Both the position numbers and the translations under genes were made by a program. Below are positions 1 through 5,665 of a stretch of DNA of 35,228 bases, one piece after another. Location of the stretch: positions 1 to 35,228 of IMG/VR virus record IMGVR_UViG_3300031772_005065; one strand, given 5' to 3'. The notes below the pieces were generated by a model, which worked only from the letters and a program-made list of their open reading frames with translations, was not told where the DNA came from and did no database searches. The DNA comes from a virus. Within the stretch, counting starts at the first letter, position 1. Each line of letters starts with the position of its first letter.

Positions 1-1
1 C

Positions 2-667
2 AAACTTAATAAGATGAAAACCGTGTCCCGTTTCTTTTGGGCATACGGTAAACTCATTGCTTATTGTGAACAGACAAAGCCGTTTGTGCATCTTGATAAT
101 GACGTGTTCCTGTGGAATCCATTACCCGATTATATTCTTAATGCGAGACTTTGTTTTCAGTCACTTGAACCTTTTGATCTTCCGGGATACCATTACTACA
201 ACCTTCTAAGACCAAGTTTTGATGCAGCGCCAGTGAAGCCACAAGCGATTATAGATAACCCTGTGACAGACTTTGCATACAACTGTGGTATATGTGGCGG
301 ACACGACCTTGCGTTCTTTAAAGAGTGGAAAAAGTGCAGTGAGGAGTATATCTTTGCCCCGGAGAACCAGGATATTTTCTTCAAAAAGTTCTGGGACGTG
401 CTTATTCATCAGAATTTGTTTCATGAACAGTATTTTTTGGCATCCCTGATAAAGAAACATAACCTCCGGTCAGAGGTTCAGATATTGAATAAGGATGCTA
501 TGAAGATCAATGATGACTGTCCCCCAGGTAAACCACGATATGTTCATCTGTGGGGTACGGGGAAACTAAATTCAGGCAGGATGGCGAAAGTACGATTGTC
601 ACTGTTGTATCAAAACAGGGCATTATTTGAGAGAGTTAGAAAATTTTGTGAAAAAAATAATATATGA
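2..667 (+). CDS. Glycosyltransferase-like protein, 5' end outside the window
   Basis: The reading frame is open to the left edge, so the ATG at 14 is probably internal and the gene starts upstream. The visible part holds the segment FVHLDNDVFLW, a DxD-type motif (D28 and D30 counted from the ATG at 14) that in many glycosyltransferases binds the metal and nucleotide sugar. The protein resembles the DUF6734-type putative glycosyltransferases of Bacteroidota, but I judge this by eye only. There is no signal peptide or membrane helix in the visible part. It precedes the early gene block and may be the end of another sugar-related operon. The acceptor and donor are unknown. Confidence 0.6.
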   Translation, partial: KLNKMKTVSRFFWAYGKLIAYCEQTKPFVHLDNDVFLWNPLPDYILNARLCFQSLEPFDLPGYHYYNLLRPSFDAAPVKPQAIIDNPVTDFAYNCGICGGHDLAFFKEWKKCSEEYIFAPENQDIFFKKFWDVLIHQNLFHEQYFLASLIKKHNLRSEVQILNKDAMKINDDCPPGKPRYVHLWGTGKLNSGRMAKVRLSLLYQNRALFERVRKFCEKNNI

Positions 668-687
668 TCTTAGTTTTAGAAATTGCA

Positions 688-695
688 TACCTTTG
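688..695 (+). promoter_or_regulatory. Bacteroidota-type -7 box (TACCTTTG)
   Basis: TACCTTTG matches the Bacteroidota consensus TAnnTTTG and lies 25 bases before the ATG at 721, just after the stop of the preceding gene. No convincing -33 TTTG is seen at the usual distance, so the call rests on the -7 box and its position. Confidence 0.5.
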
Positions 696-720
696 TTTCA
701 TAAATTAAAATATTAATGTC

Positions 721-990
721 ATGGAAGAATTAGAAGTAATCAAATTAAAACCATTGCAGGAGGTACAAAATATTAATATTGAACCTGCAGACAACGGAGG
801 ATGTGTTCTTAGATTTACTATTCACACCCCGTCTAAAACATATTCAGAATCCAATTATGACAATCGTGTCGAACTGTTTGATGAAGATGAGATTGAAAGT
901 GCCCTTGATCGCATAAGAGATTTGTATAAAGCAAATATAGAAGGGAAAAAGACAAAAAAATCCGGTACTGCGGAACCAATGAAGGGTTAA
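721..990 (+). CDS. Small acidic protein of unknown function
   Basis: This 89-aa protein is not recognised. Its middle (around residues 15-45) looks beta-rich, and residues 50-70 are acidic and likely helical (DEDEIESALDRIRDLY). The C-terminal tail is lysine-rich and probably flexible. It has no cysteine pair, signal peptide or membrane segment. It has its own promoter candidate 25 bases upstream and is followed by a strong inverted repeat with a T-run, so it is probably a monocistronic unit. Start chosen as the first ATG after the promoter; no Shine-Dalgarno sequence is apparent, which is normal for Bacteroidota. Confidence 0.7.
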   Translation: MEELEVIKLKPLQEVQNINIEPADNGGCVLRFTIHTPSKTYSESNYDNRVELFDEDEIESALDRIRDLYKANIEGKKTKKSGTAEPMKG

Positions 991-995
991 AATAT

Positions 996-1107
996 ATGAT
1001 CCCCGGTACGTTCTTTCATTTTCATATTACTTAAGATCAAGTTCTCATAGTGCTTAGATCGGTTAGTTATTAGGTTTATTTAACACCCAAAGCCGGGGAT
1101 CATTTTT
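996..1107 (+). terminator. Long-loop inverted repeat followed by T-run: terminator or structured RNA
   Basis: ATGATCCCCGG (996-1006) is perfectly complementary to CCGGGGATCAT (1093-1103), and the right arm runs straight into TTTTT. An 11-bp GC-rich stem ending in a T-run is terminator-like, but the 86-base spacer is much longer than in an ordinary intrinsic terminator. The spacer could fold into internal hairpins, making this a possible small structured RNA. It follows the 89-aa gene and ends just before the next promoter. Confidence 0.5.
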
Positions 1108-1110
1108 AAT

Positions 1111-1138
1111 TTGCATATTTAAAAAAGTTGTATATTTG
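1111..1138 (+). promoter_or_regulatory. Bacteroidota-type promoter (TTG / TATATTTG)
   Basis: TATATTTG at 1131-1138 fits TAnnTTTG exactly, and a TTG at 1111-1113 lies 17 bases upstream as a short-spaced -33 element. Transcription would begin near 1145, just before the inverted-repeat leader of the replication gene. This is the best-formed promoter in the window. Confidence 0.6.
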
Positions 1139-1147
1139 TAAAGTATT

Positions 1148-1269
1148 AAAACTGAGCGACAATGAAATTTAATTTTAATTTATTAAAGATACTGCCCTCA
1201 CGGGTAAAAATGCCACAAGGTTTTACTGGTCGCTCAGTTTTCCTTAGTGGTTTTTTACTTTGTGAGGGC
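1148..1269 (+). promoter_or_regulatory. Interlocked inverted repeats in the leader of the replication gene
   Basis: Two perfect inverted repeats interlock. The first pairs 1148-1160 with 1229-1241 (13 bp, core CTGAGCGAC/GTCGCTCAG). The second pairs GCCCTCAC (1194-1201) with GTGAGGGC (1262-1269). The left arm of the second lies inside the loop of the first, and its right arm lies outside it, so both can form together only as a pseudoknot; otherwise they are alternative folds. The second stem is followed by a T-rich run and then the Shine-Dalgarno sequence of the next gene. The position, between promoter and ribosome-binding site, suggests control of transcript elongation or translation. Confidence 0.5.
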
Positions 1270-1296
1270 TTTTATTTTAAGGAGGTGTGGCAATGA
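1162..1296 (+). CDS. Candidate 44-aa leader peptide coupled to the replication gene
   Basis: An ATG shortly after the predicted transcript start opens a 44-aa frame whose TGA overlaps the ATG of the next gene as ATGA, a typical translational-coupling junction. The frame spans the interlocked inverted repeats, and the strong Shine-Dalgarno sequence of the next gene lies in its last codons. The peptide is basic and hydrophobic (LLKILPSRVKMPQG near the middle) and resembles no family I know. It may be a leader peptide whose translation opens or closes the RNA structure, or a chance frame. Confidence 0.35.
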   Translation: MKFNFNLLKILPSRVKMPQGFTGRSVFLSGFLLCEGFYFKEVWQ

Positions 1297-1799
1297 AATA
1301 TTTTCTCCACGATACAAGCTCCTTTGATGATGAAAAAATAACTGAATTATATCTTAAATTTGGGTATGAGGGATTAGGATTGTTTTATACAATGCTTGAA
1401 AAAATAGCAAGACAGGAAAAACCAATTAAAACTGAGGTATTGAAATCACAATTACATGTAGGTAAAAAATTAGAAAAGTGTTGGAATTTTATGGAAAAAA
1501 TTGGACTCATTTCATCATCAAATGGTGATACTTTTAATGAAAGATTACTAAACTTTAGTGAAACGTACGAAATAAAAAAAGAAAACACAAGGAAAAGAGT
1601 TTCAGAATGGCGTGAAAGACAGAAGGATATAAAAAATGTAACAAGTTACGTACCTGTTAGTAACGCTCCTAAAGTAAAGTTAAGTAAAGTAAAGAAAGAA
1701 AAAGAAGAAGAAAAAGAAATTTTTCTTTCTAAAAGCGAAATCCAAAAGGAAAAAGAAATAGCAGAGCATAACGCAAAAATATTGGCAGAAGAATATTAA
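1293..1799 (+). CDS. Lin1244/Lin1753 (DUF4373)-type phage replication protein
   Basis: This 168-aa protein begins with the pattern of the Lin1244/Lin1753 N-terminal domain (DUF4373): MKYFLHDTSSFDDEKITELY, then YEGLGLFYTMLEKI, over about residues 1-95. The domain is a winged-helix type found at the N-terminus of phage and plasmid replication-initiation-like proteins. Residues 95-145 are lysine/glutamate-rich low complexity, encoded by near-repeats of AAGTAAAG. The protein is shorter than many relatives and lacks a clear C-terminal domain. The start at 1293 is favoured over the GTG at 1287 because AAGGAGG (1279-1285) lies seven bases before it. Its likely role is early replication or control. 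Confidence 0.7.
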   Translation: MKYFLHDTSSFDDEKITELYLKFGYEGLGLFYTMLEKIARQEKPIKTEVLKSQLHVGKKLEKCWNFMEKIGLISSSNGDTFNERLLNFSETYEIKKENTRKRVSEWRERQKDIKNVTSYVPVSNAPKVKLSKVKKEKEEEKEIFLSKSEIQKEKEIAEHNAKILAEEY

Positions 1800-1817
1800 C
1801 CAACCTAACTTTTAAAA

Positions 1818-1934
1818 ATGAAATCAAAAATAAAAAATAGATTATCTTTGTTCAGTCAGATGCCGACTGACAATTCTGCTTTTCTTGTTTCATGTAGCAC
1901 GACCCTCGTACGAGTTGCGAGGGTTTTGCATTAA
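1818..1934 (+). CDS. Candidate 38-aa leader frame upstream of the HExxH gene
   Basis: A 38-aa open frame ends 13 bases before the ATG at 1948 and covers the promoter box and two hairpins. From its internal ATG at 1860 the remaining peptide begins MPTDNSAFLVS, loosely like the MPQGFTGRSVFLSG segment of the 44-aa leader frame at 1162-1296. Because the -7 box lies inside the frame, only the part from 1860 could be translated from that promoter. It may be a leader peptide or simply non-coding leader. Confidence 0.2.
   Translation: MKSKIKNRLSLFSQMPTDNSAFLVSCSTTLVRVARVLH
1843..1850 (+). promoter_or_regulatory. Bacteroidota-type -7 box (TATCTTTG)
   Basis: TATCTTTG matches TAnnTTTG and lies 98 bases before the ATG at 1948, giving a long leader. 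No good -33 box is visible. It is followed at once by a short dyad and then a terminator-like hairpin, the same order as in the leader at 1131-1296. Confidence 0.5.
1852..1927 (+). promoter_or_regulatory. Two-hairpin leader of the HExxH gene
   Basis: TCAGTC (1852-1857) can pair with GACTGA (1865-1870) around a 7-base loop. This dyad overlaps the expected transcription start, so it could equally be a DNA operator. Further on, ACCCTCG (1902-1908) pairs with CGAGGGT (1918-1924) around a 9-base loop, followed by TTTT: an intrinsic-terminator shape placed before the gene, as in an attenuator. The right arm (GAGGG then T-run) resembles the corresponding part of the leader at 1262-1275. Confidence 0.45.
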
Positions 1935-1947
1935 AACTATATAAATT

Positions 1948-2310
1948 ATGAAAATTAAGAAATTTGAAGTAGAAATATATGAGTGGAAAGTAACTCTTAT
2001 TGAAACAACTTCAGTTAAGGATTTTAAAAAAGTAAAAAAACACTTATCCGCAATTGGAGTATCAAAAGAAGACCTGAAGTATGTTAAAACAAATTTTTCA
2101 AAAGTTGATGGGGGGGATCATTTTTATCATCCTAATAGGAGGGAGAGTATTTTAATACTTTATCGGATGACCTCCATAAAACAGAGATTAAATATTATCT
2201 GTCATGAGAAAAGACATCTTGAAGATAGAATTAAATTATTTTGTCACATAGGAGACGATGTTGAATCATTAGGTTATCTTGCAGGTTATCTTGGAAAAAT
2301 GCTTATTTAA
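1948..2310 (+). CDS. Small HExxH-motif protein, possible zinc metallopeptidase fold
   Basis: The 120-aa protein contains CHEKRHLEDR, giving HExxH with H86, E87 and H90. E106 in DDVESLGYLAGYLGK fifteen residues later could serve as a third zinc ligand, as in gluzincin-like proteins. The N-terminal half (residues 1-65) is lysine-rich and mixed alpha/beta. It is shorter than most secreted peptidases and has no signal peptide, so it would act in the cytoplasm, perhaps against a host regulator, though no target can be read. HExxH can also occur by chance; the clean spacing to E106 is the main support. It stands alone behind its own promoter and attenuator-like leader. Confidence 0.5.
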   Translation: MKIKKFEVEIYEWKVTLIETTSVKDFKKVKKHLSAIGVSKEDLKYVKTNFSKVDGGDHFYHPNRRESILILYRMTSIKQRLNIICHEKRHLEDRIKLFCHIGDDVESLGYLAGYLGKMLI

Positions 2311-2322
2311 AAAAAAAAATCA

Positions 2323-2330
2323 TAATTTTG
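2323..2330 (+). promoter_or_regulatory. Bacteroidota-type -7 box (TAATTTTG)
   Basis: TAATTTTG fits TAnnTTTG and lies 29 bases before the ATG at 2360, after an A-rich tract that follows the previous stop codon. No convincing -33 box. It could drive the run of genes from 2360 to 5039 and possibly beyond, as no terminator is visible after it. Confidence 0.45.
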
Positions 2331-2359
2331 ACATCAGGTATAATTAAACTTCAAATATC

Positions 2360-2524
2360 ATGGCAAAGCAAACCAAACTCGAAAAGACGGATCCTGTAAC
2401 AATGGCACAAGCTCAGGAGATTGTTCTAAAGATCAAAAGAGGATTACAGAAAAAAACATCTGTAACGAAACTTTCAACGGAACTGGCGGTACACCTTGCC
2501 TCTATCAAGAAAGAAGGAAAGTAG
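2360..2524 (+). CDS. Small basic helical protein (54 aa), unknown
   Basis: A 54-aa frame starts 29 bases after a promoter box. The sequence is basic and predicted helical: residues 15-32 form one likely helix, and residues 34-50 (SVTKLSTELAVHLASIK) resemble the second part of a small helix-turn-helix, but no family is recognised. It ends five bases before the next ATG, which supports real translation as the first gene of the operon. It could be a small DNA-binding regulator. Confidence 0.5.
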   Translation: MAKQTKLEKTDPVTMAQAQEIVLKIKRGLQKKTSVTKLSTELAVHLASIKKEGK

Positions 2525-2528
2525 TGTT

Positions 2529-2855
2529 ATGTGGAAGCAGATTGTCTCGGCACTGAAAAAATTATGGCAATGGTTAAGATATTGGCTCTGGAAACATCCA
2601 ATATCAAAACCTGAACCATTAAAAGTCACCGAGGTAATCAAACACTGGACAATTATTTATTATCACGGACAGAAAATAAATCTCCACAAAAACGAACTGG
2701 CATATTGGTATGGATTATCTCGAAAAGATAAGAGGGCAATGGCATTGCGCTTTGAGGTCATGGAGAAAAAAGGACTGGTAAAATTTATTGAGATAAACGG
2801 CAAATTAACTTGCGTGCGAAACAAAGACTATGAACAGAAAATTAACGTTCAATAA
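2529..2855 (+). CDS. Tryptophan-rich N-terminus plus winged-helix-like domain, unknown
   Basis: The ATG at 2529 is preferred to the upstream TTG at 2496, which would overlap the previous gene. The 108-aa product starts with an amphipathic, tryptophan-rich stretch (five Trp in residues 1-24), suggesting a membrane-surface helix. Residues 50-100 (HKNELAYWYGLSRKDKRAM, then VMEKKGLVKFIEINGK) have the helix-helix-beta-hairpin look of a winged helix. The combination is not one I recognise. It overlaps the GroES-like gene by 26 bases, so the two are probably co-translated. Confidence 0.5.
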   Translation: MWKQIVSALKKLWQWLRYWLWKHPISKPEPLKVTEVIKHWTIIYYHGQKINLHKNELAYWYGLSRKDKRAMALRFEVMEKKGLVKFIEINGKLTCVRNKDYEQKINVQ

Positions 2856-3531
2856 CCAGGTTCTCATCAAACTTGATCCCGAAAACACGAGTATAAAACT
2901 CCGAAATGGATTTGAGTTGTACGCGGACAATACCTATGAACCAGAAAAGAACTCTACCGTTATGGGAACTATTTGGGGAGTTCCGTCTCATTTATCTTAT
3001 TCAGGCATCCCTAATAAAGACATGCCATGGGAAATCCCATTAGAAGCAAAATTAGGGGACAGATGTGTTTTATATTATCTCTCAGTAGTAAATGCACTTA
3101 AACCACAAGAAAGTCGTTGTTTTATTGAAGATAAAGAAAGATATATACTTGTTCAATATCAATTTTTATATGCTCTTATTAGAGAAGACAGGATAATACC
3201 CATCAACGGTTACTGTCTTATTGAGCCAACGGAAGATCCATTTGTCGCAGAACAAAGGAAAAGAATGGAGGCAATAGGGATGGAACTGATTCTGTTTAAC
3301 AAGAAAAGCAACACCAATGTATCATTTGGCATTGTCCGTTATGTGAGTGTCCCAAATAGACGTTATGTTGATGAACACAGTTCCGACGAGGGTGTTGACA
3401 TTGCCATTGGCGATACTGTCGTGTTAAGAAAGACTTATGACTTACCACTCCAGTATGATTTACATGCGAAGATTGACGGGGGGAAAAAGTATTTAAGAGT
3501 GCAACGAAGATCAATACTTGCAAAAATATAA
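2830..3531 (+). CDS. Tandem GroES-like co-chaperonin protein
   Basis: The 233-aa product reads as two GroES (cpn10) folds in series. Half one has VLIKLDP (11-17), KLGDRCVLYY (74-83) and RYILVQYQFLYALI near 104-118. Half two has INGYCLIEP (125-133), IAIGDTVVLRK (191-201) and KYLRVQRRSILAKI (220-233), very close to the GroES ending pattern of a glycine turn, YLxxRExDILAxI. Bacterial GroES is about 95 aa with one domain. Phage co-chaperonins such as T4 gp31 and other GroES-like proteins help fold capsid protein with host GroEL. The mobile loop that docks on GroEL would lie near residues 30-40 and 155-165, but neither is a classical match. Inferred role: capsid or virion protein folding. Confidence 0.65.
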   Translation: MNRKLTFNNQVLIKLDPENTSIKLRNGFELYADNTYEPEKNSTVMGTIWGVPSHLSYSGIPNKDMPWEIPLEAKLGDRCVLYYLSVVNALKPQESRCFIEDKERYILVQYQFLYALIREDRIIPINGYCLIEPTEDPFVAEQRKRMEAIGMELILFNKKSNTNVSFGIVRYVSVPNRRYVDEHSSDEGVDIAIGDTVVLRKTYDLPLQYDLHAKIDGGKKYLRVQRRSILAKI

Positions 3532-3532
3532 T

Positions 3533-3598
3533 ATGAAAATAATTTCATTATCACAAGACAATGTTGTACTAATAAACAATACAGAACCATGCTTATAA
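3533..3598 (+). CDS. Possible 21-aa leader ORF overlapping the methyltransferase start
   Basis: A 21-aa frame begins one base after the preceding stop codon and ends inside the methyltransferase start region (overlap 3589-3598). It has no recognisable sequence. It may be a coupling ORF that brings ribosomes to the ATG at 3589, or a chance frame; the tight spacing is the only support. Confidence 0.2.
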   Translation: MKIISLSQDNVVLINNTEPCL

Positions 3599-4386
3599 AC
3601 GATCATTTTCAGAATTTTAAAGTTTATCAAATTCCAAGAGCTCAATTAATAATTGCGGACATTCCTTACAATTTGGGAAATAATGCTTATGCCTCAAATC
3701 CAAGTTGGTATATCGATGGGGACAATAAAAAGGGAGAAAGTGAATTGGCCGGAACTAATTTTTTTAGTACAGATATAGATTTTCGCCCTGCTGAATTTAT
3801 GCATTTTTGCTCAACAATGCTTAAAAAAGAACCGAAAGAAACAGGCAAAGCACCTTGCATGATTGTTTTTTGTGAATTTGAACAGCAATTTTCTTTAATT
3901 GAACTTGCAAAAAAATATGGGTTGAACAATTATATTAATCTTGTTTTCCGTAAAAACTTCTCTGCTCAGGTTTTAAAAGCTAATATGCGTATTGTCGGAA
4001 ATTGTGAATATGGCTTAATCTTGTTTCGGGACAAACTTCCAAAATTCAACAACAATGGGAAAATGGTTTTTAACTGTATGGATGTAGAAAGAGATAATGA
4101 TATAGAAAAAATCCATCCAACACAAAAATCAATTAAATTATTACAGCGACTTATTGAAATATTTACAGACAAAGGGGAGGTAGTAATTGATCCAGTAGCC
4201 GGAAGTGGAACAACTTTAATAGCTGCTGATAACTGCGGCAGGAAGTCTTACGGTTTTGAGATTAAAAAGAATTTCTATAATGATGCGGTAAGATTTATAG
4301 ATAAATACAAGACAAGAGGCACTGAGATTAAAGAGTTAGGATATTCAAAAACAGAGTTGGCTAAAGAGCATCCTTTATTATTTTGA
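3589..4386 (+). CDS. Orphan beta-class DNA methyltransferase (N4-cytosine/N6-adenine)
   Basis: The 265-aa protein has the permuted order of beta-class amino-methyltransferases. Catalytic motif IV comes first as ADIPYNLG (D24-Y27), then motif X IHPTQKS (about 175-181), then the AdoMet-binding motif I DPVAGSGTT (201-209). DIPY replaces the usual DPPY or SPPY; the isoleucine is uncommon but D, P and Y are kept. A target-recognition region would fall between about residues 40 and 150. No restriction enzyme gene is adjacent, so it is an orphan. Likely roles are protection of phage DNA from host restriction or epigenetic marking. The recognition sequence cannot be read. Confidence 0.85.
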   Translation: MLINDHFQNFKVYQIPRAQLIIADIPYNLGNNAYASNPSWYIDGDNKKGESELAGTNFFSTDIDFRPAEFMHFCSTMLKKEPKETGKAPCMIVFCEFEQQFSLIELAKKYGLNNYINLVFRKNFSAQVLKANMRIVGNCEYGLILFRDKLPKFNNNGKMVFNCMDVERDNDIEKIHPTQKSIKLLQRLIEIFTDKGEVVIDPVAGSGTTLIAADNCGRKSYGFEIKKNFYNDAVRFIDKYKTRGTEIKELGYSKTELAKEHPLLF

Positions 4387-4418
4387 AATAAATTTACAAA
4401 TCTAAACTTCAAAGAATA

Positions 4419-5039
4419 ATGAATCTTAGTTTTCACCAAAAGGAATATTCTCAAATGATGTTTGATGCCTCAAAAGTACCAAGCGGGAGTGATATTTTAA
4501 AGTTTTATAAAGAACTTGGGAAGATAAGAGAGTTTAGGTTAAATCCAGGAGAGGGACTAGACAACAGCAAGGTGATGCAGTATGTTCTTTGTTTGTACGA
4601 CAAGAACTCACCATATCGGAGGAAATATCCCGATGTTCTTAAAAGAAAAATAGAGGTGGCACATGATTGCGAGTTTCAAATAGAGACAGGTGGTAATTTT
4701 GAACCATTGGTTGAGGATTTCTTAAAAGGTAAAAACCGTATTGTGAACCAAAAAGCAGTTGCATACGTAAGACTGCACCGCAACTTTAAGTTTGCATACA
4801 TGGTAACTATTGAGGAATCCTATTATACCCTGATGCTTGAAATACTTGGGGGGGAGACAAAAAAAATTGCTACTGCAAAAGAGATACAAGGGGAACTGGA
4901 AGAAACACTTTTGGAGATACTCAATCAGGACAATAACCCCTATCTAAGAGATGAAATACTTCGATACATGGAAGATGAAAGACTACAATTAAGGCCGGAA
5001 GACATTGCAAAAAAGGCACAGGAAGGAGTAAAAAAATGA
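4419..5039 (+). CDS. Conserved-looking phage protein of unknown function (206 aa)
   Basis: This 206-aa protein is not assigned. It is charged and likely mostly helical, with no membrane segment. The C-terminal third (GGETKKIATAKEIQGELEET onward) looks like a coiled helical region. Its segment SPYRRKYPDVLKRKIEVAHD suggests a nucleic-acid or protein-interaction surface, but this is only a guess. It is the last gene before the sugar cluster: its stop overlaps the next ATG as ATGA, so the cluster is probably read on the same message. The gene might belong with packaging functions interrupted by the cargo; nothing proves this. Confidence 0.6.
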   Translation: MNLSFHQKEYSQMMFDASKVPSGSDILKFYKELGKIREFRLNPGEGLDNSKVMQYVLCLYDKNSPYRRKYPDVLKRKIEVAHDCEFQIETGGNFEPLVEDFLKGKNRIVNQKAVAYVRLHRNFKFAYMVTIEESYYTLMLEILGGETKKIATAKEIQGELEETLLEILNQDNNPYLRDEILRYMEDERLQLRPEDIAKKAQEGVKK

Positions 5040-5665
5040 TAGTAAAAGGATTTGCACATTGGTACTTAATCAATGACTGGTACACGATAGTAACAGATCA
5101 GATGCGCATACTTCTCACATCAGGACTATATGACGAGTGTGAGCAAATAAGCATCGGGTGTATTGGCTTTCCGGAAGACAAGGCATTGCTTGAAAAACTG
5201 ATTATAAACCAATACCCAAAACTGATTATCCGGTATTATTCTCAGGAACCACAGGACTATGAGTTTAAGACTCTAAAGTTAATTGAGGATGATAATTCTG
5301 AGTATGTAGGATTTTATTTTCACACCAAGGCTATTACAAGACCATTTGAACCTATCATAAATCACTGGAGGGCGTGGTTAAATGAGAGCATACTTAATCG
5401 GTGGGAGGAGCATCGTAATCGGGTAGAATCTGCTTATGATGTCTCATCAGTAAACGAGTTGAAGTCACCGGACCATTTCTCTGGCAACTTCTGGTGGTTT
5501 AATCGGGAATACATCAACAGACTGCCAAAGATTGACACCCTTGATAAGAAAAACCGATTTGCTGCAGAACAATGGATATGTATGTATAAGCACAGACACA
5601 CATATGCCAAAGAATTTTTAGAACCAGGGAGAGACACATTCATAATGCAATATAACCATGTATAA
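5036..5665 (+). CDS. Glycosyltransferase-like protein, first gene of the sugar cluster
   Basis: The 209-aa product has the pattern of small glycosyltransferase-like proteins found in surface-polysaccharide clusters: a strand with an E-D-D triad near residue 85, YFHTKAITRP around 95-104, and HFSGNFWWFNREYINRLP around 148-166. The HTK and SGNFWW motifs recur in that family. I cannot name the family number. There is no signal peptide or transmembrane helix, so it would act on the cytoplasmic side. AAGGAG lies upstream and its ATG overlaps the previous stop (ATGA), so it starts the overlapping gene run. Confidence 0.6.
   Translation: MIVKGFAHWYLINDWYTIVTDQMRILLTSGLYDECEQISIGCIGFPEDKALLEKLIINQYPKLIIRYYSQEPQDYEFKTLKLIEDDNSEYVGFYFHTKAITRPFEPIINHWRAWLNESILNRWEEHRNRVESAYDVSSVNELKSPDHFSGNFWWFNREYINRLPKIDTLDKKNRFAAEQWICMYKHRHTYAKEFLEPGRDTFIMQYNHV

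Noticed and set aside
1148-1269. Inverted repeats as ends of a small transposable element
   Set aside because: The arms interlock instead of bounding a unit, no target duplication is visible and there is no transposase.
2496-2528. TTG-started extension of the tryptophan-rich gene
   Set aside because: It would overlap the small gene ending at 2524, and the ATG at 2529 fits the spacing better.
3589-4386. Restriction-modification system
   Set aside because: Neither neighbour resembles a restriction endonuclease or specificity subunit.
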